Assembly: GCF_030272615.1 (NCBI RefSeq)
Contig: NC_081411.1
Span: 185,240,449 to 185,304,448 of the forward strand
Direction of reading: 5' to 3'
Origin: Cryptomeria japonica
Lineage: Eukaryota; Streptophyta; Pinopsida; Cupressales; Cupressaceae
Length of the DNA: 64,000 nt
Shown here piece by piece: positions 23,480 through 35,599 of this stretch. The notes below the pieces were generated by a model. That model was given only the letters and a program-made list of their open reading frames with translations, was not told where the DNA came from and did not search any database. The stretch's first letter is position 1, and each line of letters begins with the position of its first letter. The position numbers were made by a program, and so were the translations under genes.

Positions 23480-26400
23480 ATGGGATCAAATCAATGCAGG
23501 AAGAGGCAAAGGAAGGTTTTGACAACTGAGGAGATTGCAACAAATAGGGAGAAGGAGGAAATACGTCAACGAGAGAGAAGATCAAGAATGAGACAAGGAG
23601 CTTCAAGTTCCACAATCGTTTCAAAAGAGGAGAACATCAATGAGACCATAATTAGTGATGAAGGAAACATAATAGAACCATTTAATTCAGGAGCATCTTC
23701 TAATCTATTATTGGATACATTTATGTCTTCACAAGCCTATGTTTTTTCTCATGAAGAAATTGGTGATTTAGTAGAAGCAAGTTACTTATTAAATCGAAAG
23801 TTATTTGAAAATCAAACCCCAAATGAAATTAGAACTCAAGTTGAAACTGAAATTGAAATCCAAATTGAAACCCCAAATGAAACTAGATCTCAACTTGAAA
23901 CTGAAATTGAAACCAAATTTGAAACTCCAAATGAAATTGAAAATCCACCTGCAACTAAAACCAATAATGTGTATGTAGACATGGAAACACCAATTGAAAA
24001 TGAAATGTTGTTTGAATGAAAATTTTGAAATTAAAAGTGATGTACTAGACAACCTTCCTGGCTTGGTTTCATGGAGACAGATTAGGACACATGCAAATAG
24101 ATTGTTTAGATATTTTTTTTATAATAAGAAATTTGGGTTTCAATGTCAATTAATGGTACAACTAATTAAAATGAATAAAATGCGAAAAGTGATGAAGAAT
24201 TTAGGCTTTTATGACAAACCCAAGAAGAAGGATGAGTCTTTAAAACAAGTTGTATTGACTGTTGCTAGCGCCTTTGATACAATTGGAAAGAAAAGTCGTT
24301 CTAAAGATAAAAATGCAACACAATGGGAAATAACAACAGCTTTAGTAAGCCAAACAACTTCTAATAAAAGAATGATGAGTAACATAAGTGGATAACTTAA
24401 TATTCATCATAAAACTTTGTCAAGAGATGTAAAACTAAGAGTTAATTTTGAAAATGATCTGGCAAACAAATTGTGGACTTTTAGTGGTAGACTATCAAGG
24501 TCTGATGTGAAACTTATTGGTGAAGTAAAAAATTTGATCAAAAAATTCTGGCACAATAATACGAGAGTATCACCTAATGTTAGAGATGTCCTTAAATTAA
24601 GAGTTGGGCCGAAAATTCTTGATCCACATCCAAAACACCTATTGGACATGACTCAAACTAAATTGTACAAATTTTTTTTGGATGATAAGGTCTTGATTAT
24701 TAGCATTTGTCAAAGGTCTTTTGAAAAGTGTAAACCTTGGTATGTTCGAATTAACAAGGAAAGAGTCACATGTTGCAAAACTCATGTTCAATTTTGCTAC
24801 CATTATGATGTATTTCGATATATACGTGTTACCATGCATAGTAATGGAATTTTCCAAGAATGTGGTATAAATATACCACCTGAAACTATAAAGGAGTTTA
24901 TATCAAGTTTGTTTTGCAACCCACCAAATGAGCAAAATTTTCTTTTCAATGCATGTGTTTCTGGTGTATGCGATATATGTGGCAATCTTGCATTGTTGGA
25001 TGAATGTTTGTATGAAAATATTTCAAATTATTTTGGACAACAATTAGTTGATGTTAAAATATTTAAAACTAGTGAGCATCCACTGAAGGATGGAAAGGTT
25101 GGAAGACAGTGTGATCTAATCACTGAAAAAGTTAGTGTTCATGCATTTATGAATGAATTTAAGAGTAACATCATACCTAAATATGTTAAACACACTCAAA
25201 ATGCTAGATGGCTCGATGGCCAATTTAGAATATGTAAGGATAAATTTCCTGTCGGTAGTATACTTTCGGTCATTGATTTTGTAGAGAACTATGTACGCTT
25301 GCACCACAAGATGAGGTCCAATCACAATACTACAATTCAATGCAAGTATCGATTTTTGTCCATATTGTCTATAGGCATGTACCCAATAGTACAGAAGAGG
25401 ATAGTAAAATTTTGAGAGAGTACCATTTATATATGAGTGATAATAAATTACACTCATATGAGTTTGTCCAGTATTGCTTCAAGACCCTTTTTTAGAATTT
25501 GAGGGAGAGAGAAATTCAAATGACACAACATCTAATATGGTTTGATAATTGCACAGAGAAATTCAAAAATGCTAGAATGTTTTATTGGTTGAGTAGGATT
25601 CATAAGAAAACTAATATCGAACACATTTGAAATTTTTTTTAGGCTGGACATGGGAAAGGAGAACATGATGGTGCCGGTGCATGTGTTAAGAGAGCAACTC
25701 AAATTCGAGGAAAAGGCTAAATTTAAAAATGCAAGTGCAATTGTGGATTGGTGTAGTGCAACTTTATCCACATGATCAAGTCATAACTCTACAATTAGAC
25801 ATTTCTTCTTGCTAGTTAAAGAGAAGAATATCCTTCCAAGATATGATTGTGATACAATCAATGGGTCAGCTAGATGACATTCATTTAAGAGTTCTAATTC
25901 TAACACTTGGACTATATGGACTAGAGAGCTTGCATGTATTTGTCAATTTTGTGTTGCAAGTGAATGGGAAAAATGCGAGAATACGGAATGGGTCGAAGAA
26001 TGGCAACACAAATCCTTAACACCTAGTGAGATACAATATCAAGATGTTAGAAGAAATGAAGACCTAGATCATGCATTTGCATTAGAAGATTATGATCATG
26101 TTTCAGACCTCATACAACTTGGTCATTTAATTCAATTTCTTGTTTATAACTTTAAATTATATGTTTTTATGTGTTGTCATATAATTTATGATTGTATTTG
26201 AATTATAAATTCTAACAAGTTTTATTTCTACATGTACTTAAATTTGTTTTCTAGGACATGTGTATGTTGTTGTTGCACCTGAGGATAATGATGAGCAGGT
26301 TGAGTATTGGATAGATAGATGTGTAGAACCTAAGCAAAAGTTGATATGTGATCAAGTAGATGATGATGGTTTTCAGTATCTAGTTGGGTCTGTTGTGGTA

Positions 26401-26640
26401 GTTGGCACATGGCTATGCAGATACTTAACAAGAAGGAATGGCTTACCAGCTTATGAAGACTACCAATCAGAAAAGAAGATTATACACTATTCTCATTTGG
26501 TGATGGCAACAAACATCAAATTAGAAAGATACAAAGGTAGACCTGCTAATAAGGTATTGTGGAGACTTTCAGTAGAAGAGCATGAGGCAATCATAGATGC
26601 ATTGCAGAAGAGAGAGGATGCAGATGGTACATTAGGTTGA
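23480..26640 (+). pseudogene. Transposase-like gene of the DNA transposon, family not assigned
   Basis: The gene starts at ATG 23480 in good context (gccATGG) with a basic N-terminus rich in Arg, Glu and Lys, followed by an ETPNE-type repeat near 23,810-23,970. Frame changes near 24,000, a stop near 24,393 and further stops after 25,415 break it. The middle has a Cys/His-rich stretch (RVTCCKTHVQFCYHYD; CVSGVCDICGN). Then come acidic motifs VIDFVENYV (25,270), WFDNCTEKFKNARMFYWL (25,540) and GHGKGEHDGAGACVKRA (25,646-25,690), which look like a DDE-type catalytic core. A final exon (26,255-26,640) follows a clean acceptor (ttttctag) and joins the preceding frame. The last part reads as a small domain ending HEAIIDALQKRE. 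The DDE assignment is inference. Confidence 0.55.
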
Positions 26641-27480
26641 ATCAAATTTATATGCATGTAAGTTTGTGTTAATTGTGTGAACTCTTTTATATTTAATCAT
26701 GATAATTGTTTTTCTTTATCCCTTTAACATTGTATTTGTCTACATTTGATCAATTTTGGTTTCATAAACAACATTGTATTAGTTATCTTCTTCTTAATGT
26801 TATTTTGTGCACATTGTAATTGTGTTACAATCATTCTAATTTTTTATGATATATTTATTTTATCGTAATCTCTTCATAGATTAATTGTAAGTTATTGATT
26901 TTATTATTATTTTAAGAATAGGATGTTATTGTAAATTGGGATAATTATTTTATTGAATTATAAATTGTTGCACTATAAGATGATCAATCACAATGTTAAA
27001 ATATAAAGTCATAAATAGATCATATATAATCACTAGAGGGCACCAAATCACAAAACAAAATCACACATATATATAATCACTAGAGGGCGCCAAATCACAT
27101 AACAAGATCTGATATCATAATAGCAATGAAATGACATAATAACAAGTCCTATATATAATCACATAACAATTCCTGATGACATAATAACAAGTCTTGAAAA
27201 AATAATAATAAGGAAATGACATTAAAACAAGTCCAAATAACATAATAACAAAACAACATCACATATATAATCACTAGAGTGCACCAAATCACATAACATG
27301 ACATGATATCATAATAGCAATGAAATGACATAATAAAAATTCCTATATATAATCACATAACAACAAGTCATATATATAATCACATAATAACAAGTCTTAG
27401 GATAACATAACAAGTGTCATCATAAAAAGTCCATAATACAATAACATGACATGATCTAAAATATATAATCTAAGAACTCG
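26641..27480. repeat. AT-rich stretch with a 194-bp tandem duplication
   Basis: The block beginning aatcactagaggg at 27,075 recurs at 27,269 as aatcactagagtg with the following 90 bases nearly the same (atcataatagcaatgaaatg shared). Partial extra copies of the first words occur at about 27,030 and 27,370. The rest is AT-rich and lies between the convergent 3' ends of the two transposon genes. Confidence 0.65.
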
Positions 27481-29545
27481 TGTGCATCTCATCTATAGTC
27501 CTCTTCACTCCATGTGAAGGTGGTTGAGATGAATCATCCTGCTGCACGTGGTCCTAAGATGCACCATCCTATGTGTGTGCAGTATCAGTGTCTCCACCCT
27601 CCTGTGCAGTATTAATGTCTCCACCCTCCTGTACATTATTAAAATATTTTACATGAGAATAACTTGCATAATTCACTTATAAAGTAATTAAATACTAAAA
27701 ATTTAAAATAAATTACCATACGACCATGCTCTACAATGCCCTCACTGGTACGTCGAGGTCCACTATCAAGAACAAGAAAAGTGGTTGTAGTCAAGTCCTA
27801 CAAAAAAAACATTGTACATCAATTTTGATAATCCCTATAAAAGCTAGGTACACAATATAAACAAATTAAAAATTATTTTTCTAATCATCACCGCAAATGA
27901 CAATGTCAACGGTTGCATTTGGCTCAATCCCATAGCCATACCAATACTGGTAGTGGTATCGACCTGAACAACATATATAAAGCATGAATCAAACTTGTAT
28001 ATATACATAAATTATAAAGTATATATATAGACTACAAGTTTATAGCAGAAAAGAATACATGTGATGCAAGCAAAGTAAATGATGGGTGAAGGCGTACATG
28101 TGATGCACCATCAAACAATCCAGAAGCCTACAATTGCAAAAAATAACGAGCATGAATCAAAGTTGTACATAAATTAGTAAGCATATAAACACTTCAAATT
28201 AATGGATGAAAAATATACTAGTGGTATATGAGGCTAAGCCTCAGTGGTCCATGGGTCATGTGAAGAACTACCCACCTTGATGCTACACGAAGCACCCTAC
28301 AAAATTGAAAAACCATATCATACACATCATTACATTAAAAAATTTATTGTTTATTTTAAATGTACATATCAATACAATGTATCTAGATGAAAGTGCATAC
28401 CGTAAATGGGGCACCAACATCTCTAGGTATCAAGGTAACATGATGTCGGTTCCTCAATGACATGGTATGATTCATCCTCTGTTCAGAAAAAAATGACTCA
28501 TGTTATGGTTCATATGTGTATATATAAGGAATTTAATATTGCACTATAAATTATATAAATAAATTTGTACCTTTGTAGGCTAATCATCATCTTCCTATAG
28601 GAGATAAACATATGAAGAGACGACATCGGCATGTGCAACCTCCTCGGCATCATCATAACCACCATGGGAAGCATCAACATCATCAAAATCACCATCTCCT
28701 CCAGGGGCAACCTCACTTTGTGGACCCGTACATACATTCCCACAGCTCGTGCAAACATGTGCTAAGCTGGGGGCAACCCTCACTTCATGCAACTGCTGTA
28801 CCAAATTGCCTGACAAGGCACTCAATTAACCAAGAGCAGAATCCATTGCTCAATGATGGGCAGGTGCTGAAACAACTGGTGCAGGAAGAGGAACCAAGGG
28901 GTCATTGTGCACATGGTTTCTAACCCTGTCGCTCAATTTGGCCCCTGGCCTATCCTGGGGCATGCCTCTCCCAACCCCCTAAAATGATCTAATATCAAAG
29001 TAATTGGGCTTTTTACTCAATTCAAATTCGGCCCATATTTTTTTCAAAAAATACATCGAGACCTCATGATTGGAGTGTGGTGGATAGTCAAAGACCATCC
29101 ACCACCGCTCCCAAAAGTGTCTAGCTATGCCTGGGTGCCTACACCATCGAATTGAGATTTGTGGCTTCTTTGGATCTATCTCTTCACCCATCTTAGGGTT
29201 CACAAAATATTGTTTCAAATCCATTTTTGTTATGTTTAATTCATTGACTTGTTTGTATGTTAGTCCATCAACGTAAAATGCACACAATCCCTCCCGCCAA
29301 CTACGATAGCTATCCAGCTCGCTATCTAAAGCCTGTACAGATTGTACAATCCCTTGCATACTATCTACAAGGCGTAACAGCTACGGAGGTGGATGAGGCT
29401 CACGTCTAATGGTATGGATATCTATAATCAAAGAATCAATATTCCTCCTAATGGTCTGCCTCAACTGATTAGGTGGAGGTGGAGGTGGAGGCGGAGGTGG
29501 AGGTGGCACTAGACCTAATAACTCATTTATCTCAAACTCATCCAT
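27480..29545 (-). pseudogene. Second gene of the DNA transposon, multi-exon, unknown function
   Basis: On the minus strand, ATG 29545 opens MDEFEINELLGLV followed by a run of about twelve prolines, encoded by a ggtggaggt-type repeat at 29,467-29,506. After one in-frame TAG near 29,381 the same frame continues (GIVQSVQALDSELDSYRSWR ... DLKQYFVNPKMGEE ... RHFWERWWMVFDY) to 28,979. Further down, a piece around 28,795-28,600 carries GNLVQQLHEVRV, Cys-rich VCTSCGNVC and an acidic tail. Several small stretches bounded by acceptor-like and donor-like sites follow (28,480-28,402; about 28,130; 27,960-27,890; 27,800-27,720). I recognise no domain. By position it may be the accessory DNA-binding partner of the transposase, which is inference. 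Confidence 0.4.
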
Positions 29546-29639
29546 TCTGTGAAAATAATCCACATATATATACAAACTTGAAAATTTACAGTTACTATTT
29601 AATTTACATTTCACCTTCCAAATAAACTTATAATTAAAT

Positions 29640-30250
29640 ACAATTTACCAACTTAAATATCAAAAAAAGGAAACTCACATAGATCTATAATATTATTAAT
29701 AGGTGGGTCTATTTTAATAATAAGCATCATTTAAGAAATATTATCCACTTAAACCAAAGTATAAGAAATATTCTACAAAATAAAACATCATAATGCCCAT
29801 GCAACTCAAACAATACTTTTTAACATCTAAAGATGCATTAGTATAAGTTCCATCAAAATCATAAAAATAATCATGAGAGAGAGAGAATAGATAATGAATA
29901 AAATAACTCCACTGATTTAGATAATAATCATCTCCTCTAGACTCAACTAAGGGCTCATTCTTGATTGAGATTTTTTTTTAGTTGGCATTTTGGGCCATCA
30001 TGGTGCATTTGTATGTTTGTTATAGAGAGATGGATGATTACAATGCCTATGATAGTTTTACTTTGGGACTCATAATAGTTGACCATCTTGTCATGAGAGG
30101 CTTCTAATCATAGTTTAATGTTAGCGTTGTGTAGTTCATCTTTTCGAAGAAGGTAACTTCCATGGAATTACAATTTAGTACCCTCACAATATTTAACCAT
30201 TATCATCAATTAGGCTACCACTTTATATTTTCAAGTTGATAGGAATAGAT
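29640..30250. other. Noncoding stretch in the DNA transposon
   Basis: AT-rich, no supportable gene. Confidence 0.4.
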
Positions 30251-30254
30251 TCAA

Positions 30255-31600
30255 CTACTCTCTTTTGGTTTTAACTAAATTCATTAAAGTCATAAGTTAT
30301 ATCTATGAACTTGTTAATACACGTACTGCTTTGTTGTCTTCTTTGCTAGAATCATGGGATGATTTAGTGATCGCAACTAGTAGTACTACACTAAGTTGAA
30401 GCTTGAATAAATAGTAGGTTCTCTACTCTTGGAGGAGTTAAAAAAAAAAAATCTCTTTTTTTTTTAAGGAGGCATTGGTTATTAGAGGAAGATAAAAGAA
30501 TAAAGAAAAGAGGAAAAATAAGAAAAAGGACAAAGCTCCAAATCTAAAGTGAGATCTAAGTCTCTCAATAAATCCTATGTTAAGCTTTATAATTATGTCA
30601 AGAAAATCCACATAAAAATGAATGCAAGAAAAATATTACAAGAATGAATTAAATGATGATTTAGATTCAATAAATTATTAGGATGACAATAGTGATATAA
30701 TTGTTATATATTTGGAATGCATATATGTGAGGATACATGGATGATTAAATATAGAGATTCTTTCCACATGACATTCTATTTCTCATTGAGGCATAATTTT
30801 ACATTTAGTGTAAAAATTTTTAAGTTCAAAAACATCTTTAGATGCACATTGCGACATTGGTAGAAAGTGGACTTTAGGAGTAGTTGAAATTTAATATAAT
30901 AATGTCATTTTAGAAACAATTGGGATACTTCACCAATAATGTCACTTTGATGACAAGTTGAATCTTTGACAACTTTTAATGACACTTTAACAACACTTAA
31001 TGTTACTTCAATAAGAGCTAACATTTAGTGGAAATCTATCACTTTGGTAGCCATTGGACTTTATGGACATACTACCTCTAGGTTGGAATTTAATATCTAG
31101 CATCTCAATGACTCAAATTTAGAAAAAATGCTTTCAACAACCATGTTTTCAAAGAAAAATAGGAATGGCTACAATTTTTTCTTTGCTGAGCAGTATAAAC
31201 AATTGAAAGCATTGCGTCTTGGCAAGGATAGGGAGATCACTAAAATGATTGGTGATTCATAGAATAATCTAAAAGAAGAAGAAAAATCCATGTTTTCAAA
31301 GTGTAAAGTTTGGAAAGAAGAAAGTTTAGTAGTAGGATTGTTCCACATGTTATTAAAAATATAGGGACTTGCAAACTCAAATTGGATATGGGATGTTGAC
31401 ATTAGGAAGTCTAACATTGACTATGTATTTAGTCTATGTGGCAAAGCAATTAGTTGGATGAGTAGCTATTAGGTTGTGGTTTCTCTTTCCACTATTAAGT
31501 CAAAGTATATGACATGTTATCATGTTTGTAAATATATAGTATATCTTTAGAGATTGGGCTAAGTTAGGAAGCAGTGAGGATTAATAGTGATAGTTAGAGT
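30255..31600 (+). pseudogene. Copia retrotransposon relic (gag and RNase H scraps)
   Basis: Near 30,320-30,395 the plus strand reads TALLSSLLESWDDLVIATSS, the end of a copia gag helical domain (UBN2 type). A Lys-rich stretch and a decayed zinc-knuckle-like region follow to about 30,650. At about 31,405-31,560 it reads IRKSNIDYVFSLCGKAISWM then SLSTIKSKYM, a decayed copia RNase H. The middle of pol is missing or unrecognisable. Stops are frequent. No LTRs were found. Confidence 0.6.
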
Positions 31601-31779
31601 ATTATCAAATTAAAAAACCCTATTTTTCACACACACCAAAAAGCACATTCATATTCATTATCATTTTAAAGTTCAATTTAAACAAAAATTAAACATGTAA
31701 CTTTTACAAAAGAATCCTATAATTAAATACAACATTTAGAAATATAAATTTAAAAATTCAAACTTTTACACATGATTAA

Positions 31780-32035
31780 AATAGAGAGAGAGAGAGAGGG
31801 AGAGTAGGTAATTTGAGATACAACGAGTTAGAGAGAATAGATAATTTGAGAGATAGAGAGTAGGTAATGATAGAGAGAGGGTAAAGTGTGAAATAGAGAG
31901 AGGGGGGTAATGTGTGAGAGAGAGAGAGAGGGAGAGAGAGGGGGTAATGTGTGTGTGAGAGAGAGATGGGATAATGAGAGATTGAGAGAGAGAGCATAAT
32001 GACAGAGATGGTAACGTGTACATGTGTGTGTGTGA
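31780..32035. repeat. (GA)n-rich microsatellite block
   Basis: About 250 bases dominated by gagaga runs interspersed with ggtaatgtgtg words. The reverse strand opens several Leu/Ser/His-rich frames that are low-complexity artefacts. Confidence 0.9.
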
Positions 32036-32059
32036 GACAAGGGGGTTTATTGTTGATTT

Positions 32060-32215
32060 TCATCTAGGGTTTATTGTTTGTTAATTTTTTAGGGTTTGTT
32101 GTTCATTTATTTTCTAGGGTTTATTGTTCGTTTTTTTTCTATCTAGGGTTTAGTGTTCATTTTTCTGTTCAGGTTTATTGTCTATTTTTTGTGTCTAACA
32201 TTTATTGTTCGTTTA
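32060..32215. repeat. Tandem TAGGGTTTATTGTTC-type repeat
   Basis: About five units of roughly 30-40 bases, each with a form of tctagggtttattgttcgtt followed by a T run. Each holds one plant-telomere-like heptamer (TTTAGGG-type permutation), but the units are not a telomere array. Confidence 0.75.
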
Positions 32216-32599
32216 CATTTTGGTTTTTTGGTTTTTTCCTATGGTTTTTACTATTCATGATTTTTGCAATATTTAAAATCTAAAAACTATTTTAAACATG
32301 AAATAAAATAAAATAATTTTTTTTTTCAAACTTTAAAACACTAAAATTAAAAAATAACAATAAATTAACATTTTTTTTATGAAAAATAATAACAATAAAT
32401 TAACATTTTTTAATGAAAAATAATAAAAATAAATAAAACAAAATATAAAAAATAAAACTATGTACCTGGAAGGAGGTAAAAAATGGTCTGGGGGGTCACC
32501 TGGGATGAAAAACATGGGTACCCGTGCTCCATTGAAACGTTTACCCCGTTTTTGAAACAGTGAAAATGATGGAAAATGGTTTAAAAAAAAAATACATTC

Positions 32600-32735
32600 A
32601 AGAAACGGGCGCCCTTTTTTTCAAATCGGGCGCCCTATTTGAAAAAAAATGAGTGCCCGTTTTTTAATGGCTCGGGCACTCGAAGTGAAACAGGTGCCCG
32701 ATTTGTAAAAAATGGGCACCTGTTTCTAGCGGGCT
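32600..32735. repeat. Right subterminal motif cluster
   Basis: About six to seven variants of the same motif (gggcgccc twice, gtgcccg, gggcactcg, aggtgcccg, gggcacctg) in 135 bases. Together with the left cluster this resembles subterminal transposase-binding arrays. Confidence 0.6.
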
Positions 32736-32762
32736 CTTTTCCCAACCAACGGACTTCCGCTG

Positions 32763-32791
32763 GATTGGGACCCAACTTTGTGCATTTACCC
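32763..32791 (-). repeat. Right terminal inverted repeat of the DNA transposon
   Basis: The reverse complement of the left repeat, with transitions at most mismatched positions as expected from ageing of a methylated element. Confidence 0.55.
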
Positions 32792-33021
32792 ATAGCTTAA
32801 AGGAAACAAACAAAAGAACTAGTCTTCTTAGGATGTTCATTTTCATAATAGGTGACCCACAACCTTAAAGTGATCCAATGTTTCACTAGGTTCCTGAGTT
32901 GAGAGCTTAGCTAGGGCACAAACTTTAGTGATAACACCTAGATCGTAGAGAAGGTTGTAATATCTTTACCAAACCCTTTAGTAAATGTAAGTATAATCAT
33001 TTGTGAAGTCTCGTGGGGGCT

Positions 33022-35060
33022 TGTAATATTCCAGTTATTTTTTTTTGTTTTTTTAGGCCAATAATAATCATCCACAAACAGATAACCCGTTAAGGTTAGA
33101 AAGCATAAACTGAAAAACTTGGTGGAAATGCAACCCTTCCACTTTCTGATCACCAAGTGCCCAATGTGGGAAGGCAAGAGCATATGGTGTTGAGGGGATT
33201 GTTAGCTTTAAATAACTGGAAATGAAACAATGCTTGGGCGGCAAGCCAGCCCCTTTCGCTTATCCAGCAGGAATGCAAGAAACTTGGCAGTGAACTAGCC
33301 AAGAGAAACATACAAAGGCACAAATCACTCAATCGCAATATTTCAGTGGGAGGAATGAAACTACAAAACAATATCAACTCAACTGTTTATGCAGCGGGAG
33401 GACCATTACACTCAGACATCACTCGACCACTTATGCAGTGGGAGGACTGAATTACAATTTACTTGAAAATAGGCGGCAAACCAACCTCTTCCACTTTTCA
33501 GCAGGGTGAGAGTTACAAGCTAGAATTGGTTAGTAGTACTACTACTTAACCTTACAATAATCAAGATAATGTGAGAAGAGAGTAATGTTGAATACCCAAA
33601 TAAGAACATGAAATTTCTGCTAACATCAAAATCTGCAAGCTGGAATTGCAAAACTAGTAGCCTATGGATTCACTAAAATGCTCATAACTCTCTCATTACT
33701 CACCCAATTCACCCAAAATATGTTCTAAACAATTTCTATACCCACTACAATGAAAACAAACCCAAGGAAAGCCATCGAAACACCCATATTTATTTTGCAC
33801 GCTTCCCAATGTATTCACAAAACCCAACGTGTAACCTGGGAAGTTCGATTTTCAATATAAAATCCTACACTCAAAATAAGATGCTAAAAACTTACAATAT
33901 GCATCGCCAGTGGTAGGAAGGAAGGATGAGCCGGTACCCAGAATGATGGAATCGCCTAGCCAAGTGGTGTGGGCAAAATACACTTTCACCAGTCTCGCGA
34001 CTAGCAACCAGAAAACACTCCAATCTCAAATAAATCACTCCACAATCTGTAACTCACTCACCAACAACACTGGGAATACATGGACATAGCTAGGTGTTAT
34101 CTTGCAAGTACGAAACTGAGACTTAGCTAGGAAGCCACACTTCGAAGCTCAGATTTTCAATCGCCACTTCAATAGCATAATGATGCAAATTAATTTCATA
34201 CCAAATGAGAGGCCAAGCACCTGTATTTATAGATTTTTCCCTCTGAAATTCAAACGCAAATGGCGCCCAAAACCATTGAGATTCAATTTCATTTCATGTC
34301 ATAGCCTCCCCTAGACATGGCGTTAATTTTCCCAAACTCCCTAGGCAAAGTTCAAACTTTTTCCTAAGTGACAACTTTGCGAAATAAAATAATATAAACA
34401 TGGAATATTTCATCTTTCTCAACGCCACCTTTTTAATGCCATTAACTTAGGAAAATAACAATGTTGGTGGCAGATAGATATTTTTCCTAAGTTGCCCCAT
34501 AACACAATTAATCAGTAATAAAAATAATTAAATATCAAACCTTAGGATAAGGAATTGATATTTAATTAAATAACTTATAACTCCAATATTGATTAATACC
34601 AAAATCAAGGATGAAGTTGTGCGATGAAGACCATTGAACTGTGCTGAGTCAAGACCTTGTTCGAGACTGCTAAAAAAAGAAATGCTCAACATAGCCACTC
34701 ACTAAAAATAGTAAGTCAAGAAATACTGCTCCGAAAAACATAATCTTCACACCCAGAGAAAGAGCTTGGAAAGCTTAGTAGAACTGCGTCAACCAAACAA
34801 CCAAAGCCTAAATTACTAAAAATAGTAAGTTCTAACTTCACCAAAGAATCAAATGCATGTTATGCCACCCTAGAGTTCATGGAAAACCCATAAGGAAACC
34901 ATAAGAAGAACTGAAGAATTCCCTCTTGAAAAACCCTAAAAAGCTCGTGTAGAACTCCACAAAAGTTGGAAACCCTAATTCTCCTTTCCAAATAGCCTAC
35001 AGGTCTCTGGAATAGGCCAATGGACCACTGAATGCACATCACTGAGAAGGGGACATTACA
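33022..35060 (-). repeat. Solo LTR (2,039 bp) with perfect target duplication
   Basis: The plus strand begins TGTAATATTCC and ends GGGGACATTACA. GGGCT lies directly on both sides (33,017-33,021 and 35,061-35,065). On the minus strand it starts TGTAATGTCCCC and has a TATA box ctataaatac near 34,236, so the LTR is oriented minus. There are no coding sequences. It contains cagcgggagga-type words near 33,350-33,450. One LTR between direct repeats implies a full element removed by LTR-LTR recombination. The inverted TGTAATRT ends suggest a gypsy family. Confidence 0.85.
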
Positions 35061-35439
35061 GGGCTTGTCACATCTCTTTAGGGTTGGTCACTTGATCTTC
35101 TCTCAAGCATGTAAGGGGCGCGAGACTGGGTGATAAGGGGGGATTTTTTCCTCACATATAAGGTTTTATCCTTCTCATATTTTAGATAGTTTTTTCTTAT
35201 ATCTTTTCTCTTTTGGGGAGGGGTTTTGTCCCACTCGGTTTCATCCGACTAGGGTTTGTCCGTCTAGTTTTTCTCCTTTTCTCTATCTTTGATATATTTC
35301 TTTATACATAGGTACCTCATGAGACATTGTAGCTAGGATCCATCTTTGTATGTTTGCATGTTTTCTATTCCACCTAAGTTGGAATTAGGGGTGTTGCTAC
35401 AAATAGGGATATTACCTAATATGTCCCACTCTTGGGTCA

Positions 35440-35590
35440 TTTTCACACCTTCTCACTTAATTTTACTTAGGGTAGACATAGGAGCCTTAATACTGTTGGC
35501 ATCTTTGGAAGCTACTAACTTGGTCCACCTTGTAAAGTAATTTGTTATAGTTAGGACATAGTTTTGATGCCTACATTCATGAAATCAAGC
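35440..35590 (-). pseudogene. Gypsy integrase scrap
   Basis: The minus strand reads NYVLTITNYFTRWTKLVASKD, with the next residues decaying. This corresponds to the start of the gypsy integrase core (usual form ...VVTDYFTKW.EA). No flanking domains remain. Confidence 0.5.
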
Positions 35591-35599
35591 CCCCATTAT

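Larger units (their letters stand above)
22309..32791 (+). mobile_element. Probable 10.5-kb two-gene DNA transposon (class II), decayed
   Basis: The left end GGGTGGCTGCAAGAAGTTG and the reverse complement of the right end, GGGTAAATGCACAAAGTTG, match and continue into a shared GTCCCA (about 21 of 29 positions). The tetranucleotide ATAG borders both ends (22,305-22,308 and 32,792-32,795), a possible 4-bp target duplication. Inverted clusters of a GGGCGCCC/AACAGGTGCCC-type motif lie inward of both ends. Between them are a transposase-like gene on the plus strand and a second, multi-exon gene on the minus strand. The architecture (terminal repeats, subterminal motif clusters, two genes) is like CACTA elements, but the transposase is not one I can name. 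A copia relic and simple repeats inside are later or chance additions. Confidence 0.5.

Noticed and set aside
28612-28923. His-rich plus-strand open frame
   Set aside because: It is a shadow of the minus-strand gene of the DNA transposon, caused by its Asp/Gly-rich codons.
31766-32063. Three overlapping Ser/Leu/His-rich minus-strand frames
   Set aside because: Low-complexity translation of a GA microsatellite.
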